Position numbers and translations under genes: made by a program
Notes under the pieces: model-generated
What the model saw: only the letters and a program-made list of their open reading frames with translations
Database searches by the model: none
Told to the model about the DNA's origin: nothing
Assembly (NCBI GenBank): GCA_023376005.1
Contig: CM042145.1
Location: 15,982,066 to 16,046,065, forward strand
DNA length: 64,000 nucleotides
DNA from: Doryteuthis pealeii
Lineage: Eukaryota; Mollusca; Cephalopoda; Myopsida; Loliginidae
Direction of reading: 5' to 3'
In this document: positions 42,426 through 52,331 of the stretch, in pieces
Layout of the letters: every line of letters starts with the position of its first letter
Position numbering within the stretch: position 1 is the first letter of the stretch

Positions 42426-42445
42426 AGAGAGAGAGAGAGGGGGGG
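42205..42445. repeat. Compound (GA)n/(GT)n microsatellite
   Basis: Two long GA runs (42210-42247 and 42370-42420) are separated by GA-rich, imperfect sequence. Open frames on both strands here are low-complexity artefacts. Confidence 0.97.
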
Positions 42446-43202
42446 AGAGAGAGTTTACCTGGGCTGAGTTTAAATAGCCAGATTGCAATGCCCTCTAGTG
42501 GCAAACCCTGGCGGCAAGGGAAGATGACCCTTTTCCACTCTCAATACCATTTTTGAGGAAATGATAGACACCAACTATCATTCATCTCAACATCAACTAA
42601 AAAAAAGTTACTGCAAATTCTTACTTATACCTATACCTGTTTCCAAGGCAACATCTTGTGGGTTGAAAAGTCATTCCGGTGAAAGGCTCCAATCTACAGC
42701 ATCTAATATATTGTAGGGATAAATAATAATCTCCTTTAGGTAATTTGCATGTCCCGTAGTGGGTTGCATGACACTCTCAGAAACCCATCCTCAACCTCTA
42801 TGTACCCATTCTTTGTAGGTGACAGTACAAGGAAAGAATACATAAAAATGCCTATGGTAATATTATACATGCATTGTTTCCTGAACAAACAGTATGTGGA
42901 AGGGGTACGAAATAAAAAGGGGCTTACTTACAAGTGTTGTTAACATACCCATTCTTTGGCAGGGCCAGAGACAATGTCTCTACTGTTCAAGAGAGGCAAA
43001 AAGAAGACTAAAAATTTCTGAGATTGTTATGTGACACCACAAGGGACATTCAAATAATCCAAGGGAGACAAGGGTCTACCTGTGTGCTACCTGTGCTGTG
43101 TCCAACTTTGAATTTATTGTTGTGTTATTTCTCATTTATGTATATATGTCTTTGTTATTACATGGACGTTTTACTAAAAAAATGGAGCGAAATTTCTTTC
43201 AG

Positions 43203-43334
43203 GTCCTATATGTAAGGAAAAAGATATCTCCTGTGAAAAGACCTACCCGAATTGCAATTCTACTGCTCTAATATCCGTGTGCTCCGTAGACAACAAATAC
43301 TACTGCGTGGAAAAGAAATCTAGTGATTATAGCT
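43203..43334 (+). CDS. Cysteine-rich repeat protein, exon encoding six-Cys repeat 3
   Basis: This third 132-bp exon is phase 1 to phase 1, from tttcag to gtaagt. It encodes (C)PICKEKDISCEKTYPNCNS, then ALISVCSVDNKYYCVEKKSS. Cysteine spacing is identical to repeats 1 and 2. YPNC.S and VDNKYYCVEK are conserved while the residues between the first cysteines vary, the usual pattern of a disulfide scaffold with variable surface. The split T supplies the Cys that begins repeat 4. Confidence 0.85.
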
Positions 43335-43449
43335 GTAAGTTTTTTTATTTTATCTTTTATGTTATTTACTAAGTTCTGCTTAGATATGGTACACAGGCCT
43401 CATGTTGCTTAATGGTATTGAACAGGCTCATCGCTGCTGAACTACAGCG

Positions 43450-43560
43450 AGGGGGAGCCCCCGTGGTATAGTGGCTAACATGGTGTACTGTGACATCATA
43501 GTACGCAAGTTCGAACTGCAGTTGCGCTGTTACATTCACTTTCGAACTAATATCTTTGGA
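43450..43560 (+). mobile_element. tRNA-derived SINE (family S3)
   Basis: AGCCCCCGTGGTATAGTGGC (A-box block) and CGCAAGTTCGAACTGC (B-box block), with the same body start as 20628. A tail GTTGATATGCCATTAAAC recurs near 43988. Confidence 0.65.
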
Positions 43561-43595
43561 AAATACTATTTCTCTGAATTTTTTAGATGAGGCTT

Positions 43596-43895
43596 CATGA
43601 TTAGTATTATTTGTATTATTCGGACTATTGTCCTTATCTTCATTATTACAGTACAACGTTTCGGCCGATGTGCCCTCCTGCCTTCTTCAGGTATTTCTTG
43701 TCGGACTCGGGAACCTTCTTTTCGAACTCGGGAACCTTCTTGTCGTAATCGGGAGCCATCACTGAACTTTGAACCTAGTCCTTTATTCAGTCCATGGGAG
43801 TATCCTATTCTCATTCCGCTAACCATAGCTGTACATATAACAATGAAGATGAGGACAATAGTCCGAATAATACAAATAATACTAATCTTTGGAAA
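43596..43895. repeat. Imperfect inverted repeat, about 50-bp arms
   Basis: TTATTTGTATTATTCGGACT ... CTTATCTTCATT on the left pairs with AATGAAGATGAGGACAATAG ... AATAATACAAATAATACT on the right, about 190 bp apart. The loop contains CGTTTCGGCCGATGTGCCC and three repeats of CGGGAACCTTCTT-like units. Related sequence is at 160-285, 9900-10025 and 58970-59075. Confidence 0.75.
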
Positions 43896-44049
43896 AGATA
43901 TGAACTTTCTAGTCCACCCCCCAGTCATGGATTAAATAGTACCCCTACTATTCTTCTTCAAGGATGGCTTTGGAATTACCGATAAAAGTTGATATGCCAT
44001 TAAACAAAGAAACTGAAAACTGATGATCTAGTTAGGAACTTGTGTTTTG

Positions 44050-44485
44050 AGCATGTGGAAAAAAGATATATGGGGTAGGAATGGGGTAGGAAGAGGTTTG
44101 GGTGTTTTATGGTTTAAAGGTAGCTGGATATTCTTGGTGCGTGTTCTTCGGGTTTTTGCTTCAACCCCATCTTATTTGGTGATCGTGCTGAAAAGGAAGG
44201 AATTTAAGGAACGTAAAGGAAAGAGAGAGAGACAGGGGTGGTTTTGTGATTTGGGCTTTATTCCCGGTCATAGTCGCCTGTAGCAAGGAAATATCTCCCT
44301 GGCTAGTAGGAGTGACTAGACCCAGTTACGGCCTAAGCTAGAATGGTCGAGATGTTTTCTTGGGAGTTGGGAATCAGTCCTTTTTTTCGCACATGCGCGG
44401 AGGGTTCTGTCAGTGAAGGCCTATGGGAGTTTGTTGGGTTTTTTTTTAATTCTTATTTTATTTTAGTCCCCACAGATATCTCGTC
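44050..44485 (-). mobile_element. LTR-like block, L2 family, reverse orientation
   Basis: The minus strand gives CAGAACCCTCCGCGCATGTG, AATAAAGCCCAAATCACAAA and CAGCACGATCACCAAATAAG, matching the L2 copies in order. Confidence 0.5.
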
Positions 44486-44689
44486 TTCGGGAATTCAGTT
44501 GGTCATCACTAAGTGTAATGGGCCCAAATGTAAGAACTTTGTGTTCTGTCGATTGTACAGTGGTCTGTCAATTAATATTTAAGGCCTACCTTCCGCCATC
44601 TCACATCAGTTCTTCCTCTTCCACGAACCACTCATAGGATCTTGTTAGTTTTGTAGCGGTCAAAAGAATTATCTTTCCTTACAATGAGG

Positions 44690-45130
44690 GTTTCGTTGAT
44701 AGGTGACACTGCAAGGGTTGAGTATTTAAACAGCCGGCAAGCCACCAGCCTCTCTCTTTTACTAAGCAAACTGGACGAGTAGAGATGCGTGGTGCCTCTG
44801 TCTACTAACATGGGGGGGGGGCTTTGTTTCCCCCACGTTTAGGCTCGTATCCATGCGGGTACACAGCCTTATAGACCTCCTTCTGTGGGTTATTCCTCAA
44901 GTAAGTGACTCTCACATTCTGTAGAACTCTTTCTTACTTCAAAAGAACTTTAGTCCGATTTGGTATTGTAGCTATTTTGTGTATCTCTTTATTGTATTTT
45001 ATCTATGTCATTCGTCCACGTGCTCAGACAATAAAGTCTGTATTGTTACATTTTACTTTTTTTGTCCGGATTATTTAAAATATATATTCACTTACATTGG
45101 AAGGTTACTCTGAGTCTTCTAACGTACAAG
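44690..45130 (+). mobile_element. LTR-like block, L4 family
   Basis: GAGTATTTAAACAGCCGGC (TATA-like), TCTCTCTTTTACTAAGC, then GTGCTCAGACAATAAAGTCT and TTTTTTGTCCGGATTAT, ending TTATTCTTATAATACC as in 41080-41760. Confidence 0.55.
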
Positions 45131-45169
45131 AATCAGACATTTTATTCTTATAATACCAACAGTATCAAC

Positions 45170-45310
45170 TAGCAGTTCTCCGCCCTATCAACTGGAACTG
45201 TAGAATACACCGACTGCACCTCTGCTGTGGGGTAAAATACGCCCAATGAGGCAACCTGTTGGCCGTGGGTGGCGACCCGTGATGCTTAAGGACAGAAACG
45301 CCAAGAGGGT
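45170..45310 (+). repeat. Family A head fragment
   Basis: CGCCCTATCAACTGGAACTG, CCTCTGCTGTGGGGTAAAAT, AACCTGTTGGCCGTGGGTGG and CCGTGATGCTTAAGGACAG match the 5' quarter of family A, lying between two L4 LTR-like ends. Confidence 0.7.
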
Positions 45311-45319
45311 CAACTGAAA

Positions 45320-45515
45320 ACATGGCTGAAAACATTTTATCTATTTTATGTATGTCATTGTAATTGTTCCTCATCCATGTGCTCAGACAATAAAGTCTGT
45401 ATGTTATGTTTTACTTCTTTGTCTGGATTATTCTATGTACATGTATGTACCTACGTTGGAAGGTTACTCCGAGCCTTCTAACGTACTATAAGAATCATAT
45501 CTTATTCTTATACTT
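45320..45515 (+). mobile_element. LTR-like block, L4 family (3' part)
   Basis: TGTGCTCAGACAATAAAGTC, TTTGTCTGGATTATTC and GGAAGGTTACTCCGAGCCTT repeat the end of the preceding block. Confidence 0.5.
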
Positions 45516-46050
45516 ATTTCCTTCCGTTTATTCAGTATTAGCGTATCGTTGGATATATTACCCCATACTTCCTGCTTCATAGTCGGATCATTGGCGGCTA
45601 AACCGGTACCCCTACCAAGCTTGCCTGGTGAGAAGGGTGGCTAGACACCCAACAGGACGAAAATCAAAACCAGTGAAAGAGCGGAGGAAGCTTCTCGCTT
45701 AACAGACATCTAGCACATTAACGCAAGAACATAAAAATAGCTGGGTTGGTATCCTGGCGCGTAATAGTAAAAAAAATCCCCGCTGCCTTGTGGTTATCCT
45801 CTGGATAAGAAAAGGCTAAGGGAGAAAATACTGACAGATCTTGGGCTCCATTAGGCAGTTCAGCGTGTAAAACACTATCTGGCAACTCCAGCATCCAAAC
45901 CGAATGTATTGGTTTACCATTCCTTCGGATCACGCCAGCGAGGCAACCAAGGGCCTCCATACATCTTGCCCAGGCTCTTTTTTTTGTGCCCTGGATATAC
46001 TAATGCTAATATTAGACCTTGGTGAATGGACACTAAATATCCTCCCAACT

Positions 46051-46286
46051 GAAGAATAATTAAAGTTCCAATTACCGTCGAACTGGGAAGACAAGGCAAC
46101 AAACGGTTGTAACTGAAATACAAACCCGAATGCTACAAAGTCCACTGCAAAATGACAAAGTATATATAAGACTCCACAATGTCATTTTGCAGTGGACTTT
46201 GTAGCATTCGGGTTTGTATTTCAGTTACAACCGTTTGTTGCCTTGTCTTCCCAGTTCGACGGTAATTGGAACTTTAATTATTCTTC
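46051..46286. repeat. Perfect 107-bp inverted repeat with 22-nt loop
   Basis: The arm 46051-46157 is the exact reverse complement of 46180-46286; I compared them base by base and found no mismatch. The spacer is AAGTATATATAAGACTCCAC plus AA. It lies in the intron 112 bp upstream of the exon at 46398. Transcribed, it would form a long, fully paired hairpin. Confidence 0.96.
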
Positions 46287-46397
46287 ACCAACCACCAACC
46301 ATTCTTATATTGAATATGGCAAATTACTGTAATTTATGTTTTTCTTTGTAATGTTATTCTAACTTAAAAGAAAATTCTTGTTGCTTTTGTCATTCAG

Positions 46398-46604
46398 GTG
46401 ATCATTGTAAAGAACCCGGTTATCAGTGCATTCATTCCTACCCGAATTGCAGTTCTGAGTTGACTAAACAAATTTGTTTTTCCAATGGACAACTTTTGTG
46501 TGTTGAACGCAGCGCACCTTACACAACATCTTCATCAACGACTCATCTTCCAACTACTACAATTTCAGTTGTAACCACCCCCAAACTAAACAACAGTTCG
46601 GAAG
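46398..46604 (+). CDS. Cysteine-rich repeat protein, exon with repeat 4 and Thr/Ser-rich linker
   Basis: This 207-bp exon is phase 1 to phase 1, from attcag to gtataa. It encodes (C)DHCKEPGYQCIHSYPNCSS, ELTKQICFSNGQLLCVERSA, the fourth and most divergent six-Cys repeat with the same spacing. The linker PYTTSSSTTHLPTTTISVV and TPKLNNSSE follows; it is rich in Thr and Ser, as in O-glycosylated extracellular spacers. An NSS sequon and, in the repeat, NCS give possible N-glycosylation sites. Length beyond 132 bp is entirely due to the linker. Confidence 0.82.
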
Positions 46605-47579
46605 GTATAATTTCAGACTTGAAACTCTTTGTGTTAACTATTGCAGAGATTCTGATAGGTACGCGTCCTGCGTCCCCGACTCACAAAAATCTAAAAGGAT
46701 GCAGTAAAATCATATACATGTATCCCAGTGTTTTTCTTTTTTCTTCCCTCACCATTTCAAGCTAACTGTAAATACATTTCCATAGTTTCTTAGAAAAGAA
46801 TTACACAGGATAGGTTACAAGGTAGGAGTCAGACAGCTTTAGTTGTTTCCCCAGATCATAAATAAAAACCCTACAATCTATTAAGAAACTTTAGTTAGAA
46901 CCCATAAATTTTCTCGGGGACTCATTCAAAGCAAATGTGTGTCCCAGGACTCGCTAAATCAAAAAGCTATTAGCATCACTGTTACCATATATATTCGTGG
47001 ATATTCGCCACTCCAAGCGGTTCTCAACAAAGTGACAGGTCCCCAAATAAACATCCGGCTTGATTCTTATCTAAGTTCACTCTTAATTTTTTTAAGTGGA
47101 AAAATCTTTTCATTCTTTTATCTGAACTCCGTTTTAGTAGGAAAAAAAATCATTATTCTTTTTATTGCTCAAGATAAATTCTGACCAAAATGATAAGAAA
47201 GATTTCTAAGTACTTTCCGGTGTCTAATTCCAGTTTCTCAAACGATGACGGGGTCACACATAATGACTATTTAATTGAGAATGTAACATAAATATCTAAA
47301 CGAATTGTGACATTGATGGTGATGGAGATTATGTATCTGTCTGTAACAAAAATTACATTATAATAAGATCTGATCAGTAACTTGATACATTATTTGTACC
47401 ACCAGAGGAAACACAAAATTGCTATTATTATTATTATTATTACTATTAACTTCAAACTCCATATATGGTTTATCTTTTCTTACTGGAATAAGAAGAACTG
47501 ATTTTTACAGAGACCACCTGGTGAAGAGTCCAATAATCTGTTGAGAGCAACGGTGAACAGGTGGAGACTTTAAAATCAT

Positions 47580-47895
47580 AATATCATAAAGGAACTCCCA
47601 TAGGAAGGTATTTGCCTCTCATCCCATTTATGAGGGCATGACACAAGGACATCTTTATGTGGGCCCACCCACAAGCCGAAGCTCATGGGTGGTAGGCACA
47701 AAAATGCATTGATCCCGTTGGCATTCTCCCTCAAGGAGTGCTCAGGCACTGGGTAATAAACTCAGCCCTGCCCCTTTAAATCATGGGGGCAGGTATTGTC
47801 TGGGGGGATAGCCCCCTGAGATCAATGCTGTTAATCTTACTTAGCCGCTTCAGAGGCCAAAGCACTCTAGAGCAGGCGAGGTAATCAATCCCATT
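47580..47895. repeat. GC-richer block in an intron, unclassified
   Basis: This stretch stands out from its AT-rich surroundings: TGTGGGCCCACCCACAAGCC, AGTGCTCAGGCACTGGGTAA, TGGGGGGATAGCCCCCTGAG. It has no supported ORF, splice sites, or SINE boxes. It could be an older repeat. Confidence 0.4.
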
Positions 47896-48063
47896 AAAAA
47901 ATAAATTAAAAAATTAAAAAATACCCTGTATAATATTAAATGGAAATGAAGAGGGTTTTATATGCTATCAAATGTGAGACTTTACAGCTTTTTTTTTTTT
48001 TTAGATAATTTTTCTAAGATGTTACTGCATATACCAATATCATGTCAAATATCTCTTTTACAG

Positions 48064-48213
48064 AATGTAATTTCCCAAAGGCGAGTCTTCAACCCCCAAA
48101 TTCAGTGACCGTTTGTCGAGAGAATTGTCTTCCAGTTAATACATACATTGATCTATCAAAGATTGGAATTTGTTCACAAGGTGTGTGCTGCCTGAACAAG
48201 GTAGAAACAAATG
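48064..48213 (+). CDS. Cysteine-rich repeat protein, exon with a distinct C-terminal Cys module
   Basis: This 150-bp exon is phase 1 to phase 1, from ttacag to gtaagc. It encodes (E)CNFPKASLQPPNSVTVC, then RENCLPVNTYIDLSKIG and ICSQGVCCLNKVETN. The spacing C-x15-C-x3-C-x14-C-x4-C-C differs from the repeats, so this is a second type of disulfide module, ending in a vicinal Cys pair. I could not assign it to a known domain. It splices to the tiny last exon, which adds one more Cys. Confidence 0.8.
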
Positions 48214-48234
48214 GTAAGCAATCATTATCTACAA

Positions 48235-48668
48235 CTAGCAAAAAGAAGAAAAAACAAAACACCTTCCGGGCGGTTTAAAAATTAATTTTTGAGAGATATT
48301 ACCTGGGCAGGGTGGGAGTTAAAAATTCAATGTCAGAGAGTTTGTTCCATAAGTAAGTAAAATCATAAAATTTATGAAAGGAGTAAAAAAAAAAAATAAA
48401 ACAATTTGAGATGGAAACTTAGTTCGGATAGCTTTAGATATATATTAAAATAAAACAAACTGTATATAGATATATAATACCAGGCATATATTTATTAAAA
48501 CTTGTTTTAAGAAACAATGAGGATCGTCTTAGGTTGCATGCTCAAATTTTGAGTGTATATAATATAAGGTTGTTCTATATTCTATGTTATGACGATTTGG
48601 GGTAATGTGATGCACACAGTGACATAGTTTTGGTTACAAATAGAGACCGAATCTCCATTATTAATAGA
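48235..48668 (-). mobile_element. Helitron-like element, second subfamily, 22 bp after an exon
   Basis: On the minus strand it starts TCTATTAATAATGGAGATTC after A and passes a hairpin (ACCGCCCGGAAGGTG). It ends CTAG before T at 48235. It is 434 bp and begins only 21 bases after the splice donor of the exon at 48064-48213. Confidence 0.75.
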
Positions 48669-49044
48669 TCTATAATTATATGGTAACAGTTTATTCAATT
48701 TAGCATAGTTTGGTACAGAGCCATAAGAATAGGCCACTGGGTGTCCGATTCTTGTGGCTCTGACACTAGTAATAGGTTTATAAAAAAGAAATTTGAAAAA
48801 GCTTCTGACCACTGGTCTATGGAAAAACAGCATCACTGTATAGTTGACATAGTGCAGGGTGGGAGGGATACATTTTGGTAAGGTCATGGGGTTATGATAA
48901 ATCTAAGAAATGTTTTTGTTGTATTTACTTTATGCGGAGTAAAGCTGGTTTGAATTCAGTTTTGCTTCACTGAACCAAGGCTAAAGATACCAATATGTAA
49001 TGACAAATCAGTATCATATAGAATTTATAGACTATTGTCCTCAT

Positions 49045-49583
49045 CTTTATTATTATTAATAATATTAATAATAATAATAATATTATTAATAATAATATTA
49101 TTAATAATAATAATAATATTATTAATAATAATATTATTAATAATAATATTATTAATAATAATAATAATATTATTAATAATAATATTATTAATAATAATAA
49201 TAATATTATTAATAATAATATTATTAATAATAATATTATTAATAATAATATTAATAATAATAATATTATTAATAATAATAATATTAATAATAATATTATA
49301 TTAATAATATTAATAATATTATTATTAATAAATAATAATATTATTAATTAATTATTAATAATATAATATTATTAATATTATTATTATTAATAATATTATT
49401 AATATAATATTATAAAATATTATTATTATTATAATATTATTATATAATATATTAATATATTATTATTAATAATAATATTATCAATAATAATAATATTATT
49501 AATATTATTATTATTAATAATAATATTATCAATAATAATAATATTATTAATAATAATAATATTATTAATAATAATAATATTAT

Positions 49584-49615
<32 letters not shown>

Positions 49616-49622
49616 ATAATTG
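49045..49622. repeat. Long (AAT)n/(ATT)n array with inverted character
   Basis: Nearly 580 bp of ATT and AAT triplets with frequent switches (TATTATTAATAATAATATT), making many short palindromes. It is preceded by the phrase ACTATTGTCCTCATCTTTAT, the same phrase that begins the inverted repeat at 43596. Open frames (Ile/Leu or Asn/Ile strings) are artefacts. Confidence 0.97.
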
Positions 49623-50068
49623 TCACAAAGTCTTCTGCCTAGTCGTGCCTATTTCTTCAAACCGTATTCATGAGTCGTACGTGGTCCAGAATAACTAAAG
49701 CATCGACTATCCGGAGAAAATTATTTCAGGGGAAAAAATATGGAATGTTTTCTTTTCAAACAAATAAAAAAAATATTATTAATAATATCATCATTAATAA
49801 TAATAATGATAATATTAATTATGATAAAAGCATTGGTGAAATCGGCTAGAATAATCAGACTCCATTTAAAGACTCACACTGATGTTAAAAACTCACAAGG
49901 AGTGAAATATTAATAATATTAAAAAGGGCAGCTTCTTTATTTCTTTAATTTACTCTCTTAATTCTTAAATAGCAATTCATGTATTTGGTTGAGATGGAAA
50001 TAATCTAATTAACTTAATACAGTGTTCGTTTTAATGAAGTTTTTTTCTTGATTTTTGTTTTTTTTCAG

Positions 50069-50094
50069 AACAATGTGCAGGGATTTGGGAATAA
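50069..50094 (+). CDS. Cysteine-rich repeat protein, terminal exon
   Basis: After a T-rich tract and tttcag, the exon completes the split codon as Glu and encodes QCAGIWE before TAA (50092-50094). It is short, but the acceptor is strong, the phase matches the preceding donor, and an AATAAA follows 41 bases later. The lone Cys could pair with the seventh unpaired Cys of the previous module or with another chain. Confidence 0.65.
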
Positions 50095-50134
50095 GTACAG
50101 CTAACAGAAGATAACATCTGCAAGAGATTTGCTT

Positions 50135-50140
50135 AATAAA
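50135..50140 (+). promoter_or_regulatory. Polyadenylation signal of the cysteine-rich gene
   Basis: AATAAA, 41 bases after the stop codon, followed by T/G-rich sequence (GTGTTTCAGTCTTTATT) as expected of a cleavage site. Confidence 0.6.
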
Positions 50141-50276
50141 TACTCATCGATGAAAATGCAATCCGTGTTTCAGTCTTTATTACTAGAATACCATAATATC
50201 ACATGACAGAAGGGGGGAAAAATAATCTTTATTCCTGGAAGGAAATATCTAAATCTAGAACCATTCAATCCTTTTA

Positions 50277-51384
50277 TTTGGGCGAGTCAAAAGTTTTGCA
50301 ATATTTTTGGTAAATTGCGGCACTATATGCCAGCTGCAGATGCCTTTTTTTGATGAACCACACTGGACTATAAGATAACAACCTAGAAGCGGATTTGCTT
50401 TGATGGCTTGGAGCACAGCCTCAGAATTAACTTTTATGCAATCCAAGCAAAATTTCTCCAACCATCTGGTTACTGTACTGTGGTCAACTGCGTCTTCACC
50501 TTTCACTCAATTAATGTTTATAATTAATACGCTTGTTCCTAAATGTTCCATCTGTTATCATCCTGCAACTCCCTCTGATTAAAAATGACACCTTCCAAAT
50601 TGTTAAAGATGCAATCCAAAAATGTAAATCCAGATTATCTGGTGTTGCTTAATTGCAGATTTCTTATTTGTCCCATTTTATTTCACCCAATTTTAAAAAT
50701 GAAACATTCCAAATGGTCTTGCGTCGCTTAAATTCCCAACATAAAATTAAAATGAATTGAAAAAAAAAAAAAAGAAAAGTTACATTTGTAATATGGGAAT
50801 AGTGAAATATAGAAGATATTTTGGTAATTTTGATCTTATGTCGTTTAGGCCTCCTGCCTTAATTTACGCTATGTTTTAGCGAGCCAGCGTCAGGCGAATT
50901 TCCAGCCCAACTTATATATTTTCAGAGTCCTGTTTTTGTCATTTTTTTGTCGGCAAATTAATGTAGATATTTTAAACGTCCCTCCACAGATTTTTATCAG
51001 CAAATCAATGTAAATATTTTACAACCCCCCTTTAAGAGTGAGAGAGAGTTAAATCAAGATTATTATACTTTTTACATATTGAAGTAATTGCAATAGCTCT
51101 TAAGTAAACATATCAAACGTTGTAATAATTAAATTATCATACTGTGGTATATCCACAGGTCCTGCTAGTAATGCATGAATTCCCAAATTAGATTATATTG
51201 CACGTTTATTTGTGTGGCTTTCAAATCTCACAGGGTAAAGCAATGTATGTGTTAGGGCACTAACTACCACAGTACTACCAAACACAGGAGGTACCTTCTA
51301 CGGTTTGAACTGCTTAGGTCACATGATATACACACCGTAAACTAGCATGTATGAAAATATTGCAAAACTTTTGACTTGCTTTAA
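50277..51384 (-). mobile_element. Mariner-like element, internally rearranged
   Basis: The ends are inverted over about 32 bp (GCRAGTCAAAAGTTTTGCAA, then TATTTT) and flanked by TA on both sides (50275-50276 and 51385-51386). At its left end the minus strand encodes a transposase remnant: GEDAVDHSTVTRWLEKF (helix-turn-helix), NSEAVLQAIKANP, CSWHIVPQFTKNI. The catalytic D,D34D region is missing or scrambled. It is 1.1 kb and non-autonomous. It lies 137 bp after the AATAAA of the cysteine-rich gene. Confidence 0.8.
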
Positions 51385-51839
51385 TAATATAATCAGTTTT
51401 CTTTTTGGTGCTTAACAACCTGATATTGAATTGCTGTGTTAACAAAACTGAACCAAGCCTGATACATTAATGTATTCGTTGCTATCAAAGAATCAGAAAG
51501 AAAAAATCTTCACAACAACCGCCCCTGTCCCCACCCCAAAAAAAAGTGTTGTTTTTTTTTTTTTGTCATTTTTTTTTAAAATTAAAGAAAGCAGTTAAGC
51601 GTGTTTCAAGTGTACACATTCTTAGAATATATTTTAAAACATTCTGCCCTGAAAATAATCAGCTTTTGCCTTAAAAAGTACAATTCATTTGCTTTGGTTG
51701 GTTGGTTGGTTTTTTAGTGAATGTCAACCATTGGGTAAACCCAGAACGTTTTTGTTTTATTCATATTTATGTATTCAAATTTATTTAACATCATACTTAG
51801 AGGACACTCATTTGCCTCAGGGTTAGGGGGCTGCAGACA

Positions 51840-51904
51840 CACAAACATGCACATATATATATTTATATATATATAATTACACACACACACACACACACAC
51901 ACAT
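51840..51904. repeat. (CA)n and TATA-rich microsatellite
   Basis: CA run of about 22 bp after short ATATAT tracts. Confidence 0.9.
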
Positions 51905-51959
51905 GTATCACCGGCTTTCAAAGAAATGTTTCCCCACCCATTTTGTTTTAGCTGCAATC

Positions 51960-52110
51960 CTTCATTTAGCATTTTCAGACGGCTACAAAAAACAGAATGC
52001 GGTAAAACACAAAAAAATGCTATGTTTCCTAATTCCAGTTCGTCTCAGAGAGTCTAAGCCTCTTATATTGAGGATTATGGCCAATAAAAAAAGTTTGGTT
52101 AGTCAAAGAG
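51960..52110 (+). repeat. Family J fragment
   Basis: GAGAGTCTAAGCCTCTTATA, TTGAGGATTATGGCCAATAA and AGTCAAAGAGGAAA recur at 52930-53010 and, reversed, near 24500-24560. Confidence 0.55.
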
Positions 52111-52331
52111 GAAAAAAAAGTTACGTTTGTTTATTTGTAATATTGAAATTGTAAATCATCGTTTTTGCTTAAATAGTTCCTCTTGATTTTTGTGTTGTTT
52201 TGTGGAAATTCCATGGGTCCCACTAGTTAATATAAGTATTGCCATTACTTCTCTATGATGACAAGTACAGTTATATACTTTAACATTGTTTATTTTTAAT
52301 ATTCTAAGGCCAGAAAGATATTCATTGAATA

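Noticed and set aside
42039..42556. 149-codon minus-strand frame of Ser/Leu repeats and 63-codon plus frame of Arg/Glu repeats
   Set aside because: Translations of the GA microsatellite.
34245..48213. ShK-type or WAP-type domain assignment for the cysteine-rich repeats
   Set aside because: The cysteine spacing does not fit the patterns I know for those families, so no family name is given.
49035..49626. Ile/Leu and Asn/Ile frames of 65-89 codons
   Set aside because: Translations of the AAT/ATT array.
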